From the NCBI GenBank assembly GCA_022496185.1, contig WTXG01000002.1, positions 248,001-312,000 on the forward strand: 64,000 bases of DNA. The letters are read 5' to 3'. The notes beneath the pieces were generated by a model. It did not search any database and had not been told where the DNA came from. It was given only the letters and a program-made list of their open reading frames with translations. Below, piece after piece: positions 1-12,988 of this stretch. Position numbers and translations under genes: made by a program. This stretch comes from Multifurca ochricompacta. Lineage: Eukaryota; Basidiomycota; Agaricomycetes; Russulales; Russulaceae. Position 1 is the stretch's first letter. Each line of letters starts with the position of its first letter.

Positions 1-1295
1 CTACACACACATGGACACTTATGTGAATACGAGGGAGGTACCATCATGCGTAAAGGGCTGTAGGTTGTAGAGAGCTCACAAGGACGGCGAAGCAACGGCT
101 TGGTCGGCGCCAACGAACGCTATGACCGGAAACGCCCCGTAACTGACAAAGGAATTCAAGGGCTGGTCCGAAGGTCTTCAACGATTTTACAACCCAGCGA
201 AGAATTACTTGCTGAGACGAGAGGGGCTCCTATGGCCAGACGCCCATGAAGATTGTCGGGATGGCATGGAATTGGGCTCTTCGTGAGCTGCCACCGTGGG
301 ATGCGAAATGGTGAAAAGACAAGATAAGACAAGACAAGAAGACTACAGAGGGCCCAGATTTGCTTCTGTTCTACTTGTAGGGTCAACTGGAGTCCTGGGT
401 CGCCTGATATGACATACAACCTAAAGTCAAGCCCATGCGTTCATAAGGACAGCTGATCTCAGTATGTGAACCCATATTCATTAGCATTGGATTGGTCGAT
501 ACCTCAGCGCACGGCGCACGGACGACGATCATGTGCTGTGCGCCAGTGTTGCTTCCACAGCGCTTTCCTCTTCAGGTAACTCCTGTTCCTGTCCACATCG
601 GATAATGATAATCACAACTCAACTTTAACGGGAACGTCGCGGAGCTTTGAACAAGTGATGGGCGCAGCAAAATGTAATGTTTAACTTTTGTTATAAATAT
701 AATGATAAGGAGACAGGGAAGAAAATCGAGGGAAATGGAAGGTGAAGCATGCAGTTCACATAACTTTAGCAGGCTATACCGAATGTAGTGAGCAAAGATG
801 GACTCGTAGATCCCGCGGGGCAATCCACGCCGCGGAACCCATTCATTATGATGTGTCCTCAAGGGCGTATTCGACCGTGATGTATGCGGCACGCTTCCAT
901 GGAGTAACTAGGGCGGTGGAGTATCCAAGATATTAGAGGCTTACGATCCTACAGAGCCGGCTGGAGACATTGGACATATGGAGATGTTGAGCACATATTT
1001 AGGAAACCACCATTTTCTGCAGAAGCGAATATGGAACCAGAAGGGGTTGAGCTGCTGATAGAATTCAGTAAAGTAAGCTTAGATTAGGTTAGGGGATACA
1101 TATCGCTCACGTCGATGCCCCGAATACTACTTACTAACTGCGGACGCGCCAGGATGGAGGTTAACCGAACATTCGATGAACTAGAATGTACAAGAGATCC
1201 GAGGTCCAAAAGAGAACACATTGGGCACCCGAATGCCAACGGGAGTGTGATTGGTCTTTGTAAAATTAAAAAAAAAGTCGAACAACAACACCTGC
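1..1295. other. left-edge stretch with no recognised gene
   Basis: Only short open frames occur here, on both strands, and none resembles a known family or shows a coherent exon chain. The right part (about 1100-1295) is probably the 3' flank of the snRNP gene that ends at 1296. I see no RNA gene or repeat array. Confidence 0.4.
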
Positions 1296-2248
1296 CTATG
1301 GTAAAAACGTGACTGCCATATTCCATCCCTTCTTGAGTTGGAAGCCATCCAGCATCTGCCTTGCCGCTGCGGCAAGTTGCGCGTTCTCAAAGACAACTTC
1401 GGCAGTTTTGACTTTGTCGCCAGTTGCATTGGGTTTTGTAGACGGCTTGACTTGAGCTGTTTGAAAACCGCGATATCTGAACCATGTTTTGCGTGATGAA
1501 CACTTGTCGATGAATCATGAAGGGGTACAAGCACGCACTGTTGGAATAGCACCGCCAGGACACCGTTGGTGACCTCCTGTGGGAGATTCGAACAATGCAA
1601 CTTATTGGAAGGCTGCGCTTGCGCTAAACGGATAATTGAACAAAAGGTTGTAGAGATTGTTCTGTAACTGAAGGCAGTAACAGTAAAGATACAGGACATA
1701 CTATTGGAAGCACTTGAGGCAGAGGGACCCGCGTCGTCATCATCATCGTCATCATCATCATCAATATCCATCTCTTCACCGTCCTCATCCGCGACTTTCT
1801 CACGCTTGGTGCGCACTTCAGATTCCTCTGCGGCGTCACGGACGCGCTTGGCAGAAGAGGCGTTGGCAAGGTTCGGTGAAATAAAATTGGGATCCTCGCG
1901 GCGCAAGGTAGCATAGGATTTGCTTTTCGCGTATGAGATATGCTAGGGGCGAGATATTGTATGGTATGAATGACGAAAAATGGGACGAAAATAGAGTACA
2001 CGGACTATTGGTTTATCATAGAAAATCATGCCATCACATGCACGGAAAGCAGCGGTGGCAGAAGCGAGATCAGTAAAGACTAGAAAGGCTTGGCCTCTCA
2101 TCTTTGGTGTTTTGGTAGCGACAACATCAATCAGTTTCCCATAAGATGTGAAAAGGGCGTAAAGCTGAGAGCGAATCTCTTCCTTATTGATCTTGTCATT
2201 GAGGTTGTTAATATAAAGCGTTGTATTGGGTTGATTAGCATCAGCCAT
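1296..2248 (-). CDS. U1A/U2B''-type spliceosomal snRNP protein, two RRMs
   Basis: This is an RNA-binding protein of the U1A / U2B'' (SNF) family, which contacts the U1 or U2 snRNA loop in the spliceosome. Four exons fit: 2248-2006, 1942-1702, 1617-1539 and 1476-1296, giving about 247 residues. RRM1 is at residues 7-85, with RNP2 LYINNLND and RNP1 RGQAFLVF. A linker carries a KR-rich stretch and a run of about ten Asp. RRM2 is at about 172-247, with SNKLHCSNLPQEVT, LFQQYRGF and the C-terminal GWNMAVTFLP. The length and the two-RRM layout match fungal and animal members. Sequence alone does not decide between the U1 and U2 paralogue, and many fungi have only one. The start is the first ATG, just before the conserved NTTLYINNL. 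It is divergently transcribed from the ceramide synthase gene. Confidence 0.88.
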
Positions 2249-2763
2249 ATCAACTAACCAAAGAATGAAGAGGAGGGGTTGAACTTGTGAAGGAGGCCCA
2301 CGTTTGACTTTGATTTTGATTTTTGATTTTTTTTGATAAGCGCGTGACCGCGACTGTGACCGATTTAATTCCCACGCATCTCATTAAATTTGAAATTTAA
2401 AGTAAGGACGTGGACCCACGTTCGCCTCAATTCGCCACGCCATAAATACTTAATTTACAACTCTTCAGCCTTGGCTGGTTTGCTGGGTTTCCTTCCAGCT
2501 TCTAGCTTCCAGTGCCAGTGTAATTCTCTCTTCATCTCTCATCCTCCTCCTACAACTGGTTATTTGGTTTTTGATTTTTTTTTGATTTTTTTTTGATTTT
2601 GATTTTGATTTTGATTTTGGTCCCCGACGCTTAAGACGACTGGTCTCAGGTATTTTTACTCACTTCCCTCTTCTTTTTTTTTTTTTCTTTTCATAGAAAT
2701 ATCTCTCTCCTAGTGTCATCAGCCGTTACCGCCGTTACAATCCTTCTTGGCTCTTGGTTGTAT
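2249..2763. promoter_or_regulatory. divergent intergenic region with TTTTGA repeats
   Basis: This 515-bp gap separates two divergently transcribed genes. It holds two low-complexity TTTTGA/TTTGAT tracts (about 2308-2338 and 2571-2619) and a pyrimidine-rich run near 2670-2690. An intron-like segment (donor at about 2653, acceptor at 2713) suggests that the ceramide synthase has a 5' exon or a spliced leader. No single promoter element can be named with confidence. Confidence 0.4.
2571..2619. repeat. TTTTGA-type low-complexity repeat
   Basis: Tandem imperfect TTTTGA units lie immediately upstream of the ceramide synthase. A shorter related tract sits at about 2308-2338. They look like microsatellite slippage products. 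Confidence 0.7.
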
Positions 2764-4128
2764 ATGACCATTATCGACGCGTCGCACATCAACATGGATT
2801 ATTTCTTCGACGTCAATCGACTTCCATCTTTCCTCGTTCCCTTCGTCACCCTCTCCTATCCTGTCGACCCTCCCGAAAATCCAGACTCGTTTCCCGGCTC
2901 TTCTTACTATGATATCGGCTACCGCGATCCCTGCCTTATAGTCACACTTATAGCTGTCATGGCCATCCTTCGTGACGCCTCTCGTTTATTTATCCTCGAG
3001 CCATTTGCAAACTGGAAGCTTACTCGCGATTGGCGTCGCAAGCAGATTGTCAAGTCCGGTAGCGCGACCCCAGATCCCAAGGCAAGCGTGAACCATTCAG
3101 TCGATGGCAATGGCAATGGAAAGGTCAACTTGACTACTACAATTGGCAATGCGGAGAAGCTCATGGCGGACCGTCCTGCCGACAATTCCATAGAGGCCCG
3201 TCGTATTCGCCATGCTGTGATTCGATTTGCAGAACAAGGATGGCAAGCGGTATACTACTTAGCTCAGTGGTCCCTAGGAATCGTATGTCTCTCTCCTCTC
3301 TTATTTCATCAAATATTCCCTCTTATATCCTACATCACAGTACATTCACTACCAACTTCCCTCGAACCTCTGGGTCGGATACCCTCACATTCCTCTTGCT
3401 GGTATCGTCAAGCTATACTACCTTATGCAAATATCACTCTACGTTCACGCCGTGCTTCTTCTTAATGCTGAAGCTCCGCGGAAGGATCACTGGCAAATGA
3501 TGACTCATCATATTGTCACTATCATACTCATAGTTGCTAGTTATTCATACAACCTCACCCGCGTCGGATGCGCAATAATGGTGCTAATGGACTGGTGTGA
3601 CATTTTCCTGCCAGTAAAATATCTTCCTTGCTCAAAAAAGTATAAATGCTAACACATCGTTTAAAGCTCGCTAAAATGCTGCGGTACCTTTCATACCAGA
3701 CAGCCTGTGACGTAACCTTTGTGTGGTGGATGCTCTCATGGTTTGTGACGCGTCATGTACTATTCTGCAAGATCATCGCGTCTGCCCATTGGGATGTCCG
3801 TGACCAACTCGAATTCGGTTGGTGGCCTGAGCGCAGATATTGGCTCACGAGGGATGTCCTCAATATCTTTGTTTCGCTCCTCGTCATTTTAGAGGTGGGC
3901 ATGCTCATTCCTCCACGGAGTAAGGTGCATTTCATTAATCTCTCATGATAGATAATCCAAAGTATCTGGTCATACCTTATATTTTGCGTGGCATATCGCG
4001 TTCTAAAGGGCGAGGGGGCCGAGGACTCGCGAAGTGACGATGAAGGGTAAGTTCCTTTGCCACCTCGCCCTGGTTTCTCTGATTGAACTGGCGAAAGTGA
4101 GGATGAAGAAGTCAAGAAGGATCGCTAA
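2764..4128 (+). CDS. LAG1: ceramide synthase, TLC domain (LAG1/LAC1 family)
   Basis: This is an ER multi-pass acyl-CoA-dependent ceramide synthase, which N-acylates sphingoid bases. The exons are 2764-3282, 3341-3613, 3667-3894, 3952-4046 and 4098-4128, about 381 residues and frame-consistent throughout. The TLC/Lag1 motif is clear in exon 2: a double His in HWQMMTHHIVTIILIV, followed by SYSYNLTRVG and the acidic MDWCDIF, then LAKMLRYL at the next exon junction. Several hydrophobic helices precede and follow it. The C-terminus is acidic (GEDEEVKKDR), as in yeast Lag1/Lac1, where a casein-kinase-type acidic tail occurs. The start is uncertain. An upstream hydrophobic stretch in the same frame, after a plausible acceptor at 2713, lacks an ATG and could belong to an unseen first exon. 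Confidence 0.88.
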
Positions 4129-5049
4129 CAGCCCGAGGTTGACAAATTGAAGCCAAGACGTTGGATGACTTAACTAACTCACCTCTCGAATTTAGGAGAC
4201 ATCGTGCTGTATATCTAAACTCGTGATTCTCACCCCCAACCCACGCCGTCGTATGGCAATAAGTTGCTTGTTCGGCGTTACTTGAGGCAGCTTCCCCTAG
4301 GCGCGATAATCTTGAACCTGACCCCTTAAGAGTTTGTCAAGTCAAGTCGCCATAAGCAGCCACTTGCTGAACTACACTTTTACAACTCCGCCACATCCCG
4401 CTCTACGGGGCTCCCATAACCATTCCTGGCGATTCATTGCCCCAACCACACACTGGTTACTACTATGCATGCATGATGTCTCACGGACGATACCCCTGAG
4501 CTTATGCAAAGCCGAGCAGGCGCATGATCTCTGGTCAGGAATCATAACCTTATCACTCGCCCCAAGTCTCTTGACACGTGAAGCAACGCCAATGAGACCA
4601 ATTCAGGTTTCACGTCAAATAAGCCTTATTAACATCAGTAATATGATTCGCGCACATAGAAACGTCATTATCTCAAAAGGAACCATTAGAGTTTCGTGAT
4701 GTGTGGCTCGCATGGCAAGGCGTGTAATTGGAGCGTACGTGAGCAGTGAATTTGTCCTCTCCATCACCGCTTTGCATGGCAATTGAAACTGAATGGGCGT
4801 TCAGTTTAAATGACCTTGGCGTTCCCAGGCGGAATCTACCCGTTCCAGGATGTCAGGTCCCATCTTGTGCCAAGCACCAACAGATTTATGATGATTTTTA
4901 TTTATTTATTTTAAATCCAATTCGTATTCCGGATGCAGCTACATGTAGCAAGAGCGGTCGTATCTACTTTAGGTCCCCGGTAAATCTATTTGGGATGACA
5001 AAAGGTTAACATGTTATAAGTTGTTTGACAATGTCTGTCTGTTATAAAG

Positions 5050-5410
5050 TTAGAGCGCATGGCAGCGCATGTAATACATGGGATTTCGGACCCCTGTCCG
5101 TCTGGCACCACGCTTGAAAGTAGCTCGCGTACGCTGTAAGAAGGTTAAAAGGTCGTGGGCTTGACCATGAAAATATTTATGAAAGGTTGTATTGTCTGAC
5201 TGCGGGGGTAGAATGGTGGCAAGTTCGTTTCGAGTCTCAGCGAATCTCGGGCAGTAGAAAAGGATGTAGTCCATTGAGTGAAGGGATGAGTCGTCACATA
5301 GACATGTGAGATCTCCACGGGGAATGTCTGGTCTGAAGTGCTGGATGTAGTTGCTCACGAAGGCATGACCGACCGCACATTTGAGTGTGGTGGAGATAGT
5401 GTGGCGGGAG
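5050..5410 (-). mobile_element. remnant of a non-LTR retrotransposon / RNase H-RT C-terminus
   Basis: The frame reads GHAFVSNYIQHFRPDIP, then a Cys/His cluster with spacing C-x-C-x7-H-x7-C (CLC, H, then YCPRF), and finally R-x-ELATIL. This is the layout of the zinc-binding tail after the RT and RNase H domains of LINE-like elements and of fungal RT-derived proteins, where CxCG, HxLxxC and P-x-(F/Y) recur. Only this tail is present. No RT catalytic motif is readable upstream on the minus strand, so it is a truncated, dead fragment. The frame extends a little upstream of its first Met (towards 5410), so no start codon is implied. The assignment rests on motif pattern alone. Confidence 0.5.
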
Positions 5411-5631
5411 TGGAGTCATTTATTATTATTATTTCCCTCCAGTTTCTATGGCTGGGGTGAAAAGGGGATGGCTGCGGCCATCAGGTGGGTTGGTGAGGGT
5501 GTGTGTGCGTACTCTTGTAAAACGGAGTCTACCGGTGGGGGTACCATCATATTAGTCTCAGGGATATTGTTATCGCCCCCCACGTCTTGTTAAAAAGGAC
5601 GATCGAAGTAACTCCGTTTGCGCGATAATTC

Positions 5632-5643
5632 GGGGGGGGGGGG
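5632..5643. repeat. poly-G tract (12 G)
   Basis: An uninterrupted 12-G homopolymer in the gene-poor interval. It is a likely place for length error in any sequencing technology. Confidence 0.8.
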
Positions 5644-6271
5644 CTGCACAGTCTTTCTCTCTTGGTTCAGCATCTTCATTTCGCTCCGTCTGGGAGTACA
5701 GTAGACGTGATTGTAGCTTTTTAAGATCTGTATGACGCCGCCAGGGAATGCATAGCGTTTGCTAAGTTATTCCAAATGGCTGTTGATGAATGCACCCCGG
5801 CTGTCGTGAGGGTCACCTCAAAAGGACTACTGGCGCTGAGATTCCGATGCCCCCTATAGCAGGGGAAGGCAAAGACCACGACCACAAGACAACGACGTTT
5901 ATCAGCGCCAGCTTTTCAAGGCCTTGCGGACCTCAGCGAGAAGTTGAGGGGGAAAACACTTATATTCTAGGCTCACGCTAAAACTTCAGCTTGGGGGGAT
6001 CCAACCGCCGCACGAGTAGACAGGTACTAGTATAGAAAGCAAAGGCAACCAAGAGCAAAAGTTTTGTTTCAACGTCAAGGATGAATTGCCGTTCACGAAC
6101 CAGACACCTGTTCGCGTTTTTCGTAGTAATGGTAGGACTGACCGTGATTGATTCAAGTACAACCTTCAGCAAGATAGAGTGGCTCGTGTCTGTCTGTGAA
6201 AGCCACATCACGTGCACGGCGCGTTGTTGCTTTCTTCTTTCAAGTGAACGCCTCCCCCCGCCCCGTTAATC

Positions 6272-7833
6272 ATGTCTCTTCTCTTGGAGACATCTCTCGG
6301 AGACATAGTCATCGATCTCGAGACTGAAGCATGTCCGAAGACTTGCGAGAACTTCCTCAAACTATGTAAGGTATACTATTACAACCTAAACGCCTTCTTC
6401 AATGGTTCGTCCGCCCCTCGAACCTCATCGTTCGTGTAATCTTATCCTTGTCTTATAGTCTCAAAAGACTTTTTGGCGCAAGCCGGTGACCCAACTGCAA
6501 CTGGTACAGGAGGTGAATCCATTTGGTCTCTGATAGCCTCGCAAAATGGAGCAGAAGATGTGCCCCGATACTTCGTTCCCGAAATTGTACCCCGGTTAAA
6601 GCACACGGAGAAAGGTACCGTTTCAATGGCCGTTGCACCCTCCATAGACGGCCAACCTTCCGGTGGCTGTGGAAGTCAGTTCTTCATCACACTCGCAGAT
6701 GGCATCGAGTACCTTGATGGGAAGCATTCCGTGTTTGGGCATGTCGTCGAGGGTCTAGATACCTTGGACAAGATAAACGAGGTTTTTGTGGATCAAAACG
6801 GAAGACCATTCAAGGACATTCGGATACGACATGTAGTTGTACTTGGTACGTGCTAACCTTTCTTGTCTAGGTGACTCACTGATCCCTGCCATAGAGGATC
6901 CGTTCCCTGACCCTCCGGGTCTTATAGTTCCGGATTCACCGCCCACACGCCCCCAAGACAACTCAACGCGCATTGCGGAAGATGAGGATCCTCTAGATGA
7001 ACTACCTGAGGAGGAGGCTGAGAAGCAGCGCCGCAGACAAGCCGCGGCCGCGTCTGCCCTGACCCTCGAAATGGTTGGCGATCTGCCCTTCGCAAATGTA
7101 CGACCACCAGAGAACGTTCTCTTCGTCTGCAAGCTCAATCCTGTCACACGAGATGAAGATCTTGAGCTTATTTTCTCACGGTTTGGGGTTATCATGAGTT
7201 GTCAGGTCATACGGGACAAAAAGACCGGCGATTCATTACAATATGCATTTATAGAGTTTGATAAGCACGACGATGCGGAACAGGTGCGAACCTAGCCTTT
7301 CCCATCGATTAGTTTGTTTGATTCGAGCGGTGGATCTGTATCTGAACAGGCCTACTTTAAGATGCAAAACGTTCTCGTGGACGATCGCCGCATATGGGTT
7401 GACTTGTACGTCAACAACATTATCCAACCATGTGTAGTACTGATCGTCTGGTAATAGCTCACAGTCGGTGGCACGCCTGAATAGAAACTGGTCTAACAAC
7501 CCAGTTAGAGAGAGCCAGGATGGTCGTCGCGGAAATGGCCGTGCACCTGGAGGCAGTAGCTTTGCTGGTCGTGATGATCTTGAAGCTACCCGCAAGTACC
7601 GGGACGGGGGGCACGATGTGAACCCATCATACGGGATGGTATTTGATTTGGAAGAATCATCCAACAAGCGCCGTTATCGCGACGAACGGGGGTACCGCCC
7701 ACGTTCAAGGTCAAGGTCAAGGTCAAGATCAAGGTCACCCCACGAACGACGAGAGCGGAGGCGAAGTCGTAGTAGGGATGATGATCGTCGGCAGAGGGTC
7801 CGGCGTGACTATGACCGTGACAGGCGGCGCTAA
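6272..7833 (+). CDS. PPIL4: PPIL4-type cyclophilin with RRM and RS tail
   Basis: This is a nuclear peptidyl-prolyl cis-trans isomerase fused to an RRM, the PPIL4 family associated with spliceosomes and transcription. Five exons (6272-6404, 6459-6845, 6895-7283, 7350-7405, 7458-7833) give 446 residues with all phases matching. The cyclophilin domain (about 1-165) begins [19 protein letters not shown] and has [21 protein letters not shown] and GSQFFITL. The linker has [14 protein letters not shown], as in animal PPIL4. The RRM (about 245-322) has [19 protein letters not shown] and [15 protein letters not shown]. The tail is Arg/Ser-rich, with an SR dipeptide run encoded by a tandem aggtca repeat near 7700-7735. 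In the PPIase core, GTGGES and GSQFFIT are conserved, but the usual catalytic Arg (FHR in active cyclophilins) is not seen, as in other PPIL4 proteins. Confidence 0.93.
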
Positions 7834-8141
7834 GGTGCACGCGACAGTTTAATACGTGTACGTGTGTACCTGTGCCAACTGAATGCAGATGTCTCAGGAT
7901 GCTTGATCGCCCTGACAGACTGTTTTAGGATCGCTGCTGCTACTCGTCTCAAAGATGACGGTTGGAATGGTGAATGCAGTGTGCTGTACTACCCGCTTTC
8001 TTCGAGTCACACCTTCCTGTGCACTGTGACCTACGTGACCTAATTCATCTCATATGGGCCGTCAGGCGTGCTGTCGAAATGTACTAAAACCCCCTTGGTC
8101 CAAAGGTAGGTCATCAACTATCCTATCCCTTACTTACCCAA
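7834..8141. other. short intergenic spacer
   Basis: This is the 3' flank of the cyclophilin gene and the 5' flank of the BTB gene. I see no gene or repeat. Confidence 0.4.
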
Positions 8142-8979
8142 ATGTTATTCTCTTCTCCCTCCCCAACCTCTGTCTTCAACTCCCTCGATGCGGACGTCAT
8201 CCTTCGTTCTGATGACATGCGTCCGATCGACTTCAGAGTCCACCGGTGTATTCTTCTCGCCGGGTCCCCTTTCTTCCAAACCTTGTTTTCCTTACCGCAA
8301 CCCAAATGCGAAGACGATGAGCATGTGCCTGTTCTAGATGTTGCAGAACCCTCTGCGATTCTTGACCCCTCCTCCGCTTCCTCTACCCGGTGCCAGACCC
8401 CGTAGTATCAACCCTCGACGCACTTGTGCCTTTGATGTGTGCTGCGACGAAATATGATATGACTGCCGTGATGGATCGTCTCCGCCTATTACTTATCTCC
8501 CCAGAATTTCTGGAGACAGCGCCCGTCCGTGTGTTCGCAATCGCGTCGCGCTTTGATCTGGAGGAAGAGGCAAAGCTAGCGTCGAAGCACACACTACGCG
8601 TGCGCGTTCTTGACGTACCACTCTGCGACGACCTGCGGCACGTCTCCGCGTATTCTTATCACCGTCTTCTTGAGCTGCACCGGCGGCGCGGGGAAGCGGC
8701 GCGACAGGCCCTGTGCGCACCTGAAGAACTGCGCTGCATGCAATGCAACGGCTCGCAGTATAATGCTGTCGCGCCACCAAAGTGGTGGAACGAGTTTGTG
8801 ACGCGCGCTGGAGAAGAACTACGAAGCCGGCCGTCGACGGACATCATTTTCTCGCTCAAGTTCCTAATGCAGTCGCACATGCAACGGGCTGTCCACGATG
8901 CGCTGGTAGCATCCTTGAATCGTATATCTTCTTGGATGCATTGAAAGCCAAGATTGACGCGTTGCCGTCGACGATCTAA
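8142..8979 (+). CDS. BTB/POZ-domain protein, reading frame broken twice
   Basis: This is a basidiomycete BTB/POZ protein, with the BTB fold at about 12-110: SLDADVILRSDD, FRVHRCILLAGSPFFQTLFS. Family members of this type act as protein-interaction or Cullin-adaptor modules; the specific role is unknown. The frame stops at about 8405. The expected continuation (LLRFLYPVPDP, then a long helical region) sits in another frame from about 8370, as if one base were missing in GACCCCTCC at 8364-8370. A second shift near 8866-8880 moves the true C-terminus (GCPRCAGSILES, ending in KAKIDALPSTI) into a third frame, which ends at 8979. Both shifts have the same sign. A CxxC-like Cys pair and WW motif in the second half is typical of this fungal subfamily. 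Either the gene is a young pseudogene or the assembly lost two bases. I favour the latter. Confidence 0.75.
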
Positions 8980-9257
8980 TCAATATTCTTTTGAACATGT
9001 TAATAATTATGTTATTTATCGTTTGATTATTTTTTGTTGCGCATCCACTGGACAATAGGACAAGCGTGTTATACCTGTTATCGTACATTTAGTGCATTGT
9101 AATTTCTACTACTTACACCCCTTTATTTTTGCCCAAAGTTATATACCATTCTCCGGTCGGAGCACCGCATGACATCAGACATCAGATTAGATGATCTCTT
9201 TAACAGTCTAACGGGACGGACGGCGGGCGGAACTTGATCTCTGTCATCTCTACTAAC

Positions 9258-11449
<2,192 letters not shown>

Positions 11450-11679
11450 AGATGTAGGAAAGAGTCGGGTCGGGAGCGGAAGAACGGAGGAACGTAGGGT
11501 AGTCAGGAATGGAACCGGCCCGATTTCCGGAGATGAATGTAAAGTGTTTCGACCGTCTCTCTTTCGTAATTATGTTTTCTTTCTCTTCTCTCAATAAGCT
11601 CAGGCTTGCGTGTTCTACCACCTTGGCGCCGTAAAATTTTCTAGTTCTAGACATTTCTCATCGAGCGGTCATAATTCCA

Positions 11680-12988
11680 ATGTCAATCATCGCGCGAGCT
11701 CTAAACTTTTTGCCGATTCCGAGCGTGAGACCACCACGGACGATTAACCTCCTGGGATGGCTTCAGAGCATCCAAACTGGACGGGGGACGAAAGTACAGA
11801 GGATGCCGTATTATGCATGCCCGTAGACAAATACAAGCCATTACGTACCGGAACGATCTATACTGCCGAAGAAAAGCTGCATCGCGAGCCGCCCCAAGTG
11901 AGCGCACAGTCGCCGATAATGTTACCAAACGTCTGAAACGCCATCCCCTTGCTTCATCATCATCACCATCATCATCGTCACCACCACCACCACCATCATT
12001 ATCATCATTATCATCATCATCATCTTCTTTTCCCTTTTCTTTGACTTCTTGTTATCACTCCCGCCACGCCTGTCGAACTGATGAACCGCTTCTAGCCCCG
12101 GTGGAGGGCCACAAACCGTAGCTTGCCACGTTCAAAGTACCCTCTCACGCAACAGCTTCGATACGGTATGGGCAGGTCCCCACCATGGCTTCTGCTTCTG
12201 CTTCTGCGTTTGTTTCTACGAGCTCGCACGTGGCGCCGCTCCAACTGAGTAGGCAAACGACCGTACGCGTCGAAGAGAACGCGAGGCCACAAAGCGGTCC
12301 GAAATTGTGGGGCGGCTCACGCGAGCGAAGGAGTCTACGCTAGATTACCGATATTAAACTTGGCAAAAGTGGTGTGCATTCGCATCGGCTGGGCGGTCAC
12401 TTTTGAGTCATCAAACGTCGCGGGAAGCCTCTGCAGCGAAACAGCGATGAGCACAACGCGTTCATCACCAGGATGGAGTTTCTCATGAATCGGATCGTGC
12501 AGAGGCAGGGCGTCGCGCTGCCGTGGGTCGAAATACAGGGCGAGCTCGAGGCAGCCATAGCTACCTTCCGCGCCGTGTTGCGGCAATCGTAGGTGCATCA
12601 TACCGTGCGTATGCTCATGCTCTCCCGACGGCCTCTGCACGAGCTGTCGCTGGCAGACGCACGGGTGCTTGAAGGATAGAGAGTGGGAGGCACGAGAAAA
12701 GACGTATCACGATTCGGGTCTCGCGGATGAGAACTCGCTCGTGCGCAAGTACAATGGGTTGGCCCCTTATGCTGTGCGGAGGGCTTACTACTTGCGGGAT
12801 GTCGAACTAGAGAGAGCGTACAAAGAGTGCGGAGGAGTTGGAAGATTGCTGGTGAAGAAGACGGGGACGGCGACGATGACTTTGGTGAAGGGTCATCCGT
12901 GGGTGTCAGGCCGTCTCTGGGTTCAAGAAATATTTTCAGACTTCGGGATCTCTTTTGGCAGTGGTTTCGATTGGAGGGGGACTTGTAG
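11680..12988 (+). pseudogene. DNAJC28-like (DUF1992) protein, degenerate copy
   Basis: Pieces of a DnaJ-homologue subfamily C member 28-like protein occur in order on the plus strand but in different frames. They are: a possible mitochondrial presequence from 11680; WTGDESTEDAVL and VDKYKPLRTGTIYTAEEKL (11790-11880); VEGHKP followed by TAG, then ATFKVPSHATASIRYG (12095-12165); RRREREATKRSEIVGRLTRA (12265-12330); RGKPLQRNSDEHNAF and EFLMNRIVQRQGVALPWVEI (12410-12530); FRAVLRQS followed by TAG; then EWEAREKTYHDSGLADEN and VRKYNGLAPYAVRR (12685-12780). Family members read Trp at both TAG positions. There are at least four frame changes, and the segment before RGKPL (normally a helix of about 40 residues) is missing. 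A GA-rich acidic linker and a probable C-terminal helix end near 12988. A histidine/serine microsatellite-like tract interrupts the N-terminal part at 11955-12024. Truncations and stops together make this the best pseudogene candidate here. Confidence 0.72.
11955..12024. repeat. CAT/CAC trinucleotide-rich tract
   Basis: Imperfect tandem catcat/caccac units inside the degenerate DUF1992 gene. In the overlapping frame they encode a Ser/Pro run. Confidence 0.75.

Larger units (their letters stand above)
4129..6271. other. gene-poor 2.1-kb interval
   Basis: No intact gene is recognisable between the ceramide synthase stop and the cyclophilin start. The interval contains a decayed retroelement fragment (about 5050-5410, annotated separately) and a run of 12 G at 5632-5643. 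The remaining short frames look random. Confidence 0.5.

Noticed and set aside
1..1100. Several 60-100-codon frames on both strands as genes
   Set aside because: They overlap each other antisense, lack a plausible family or intron structure, and do not resemble proteins.
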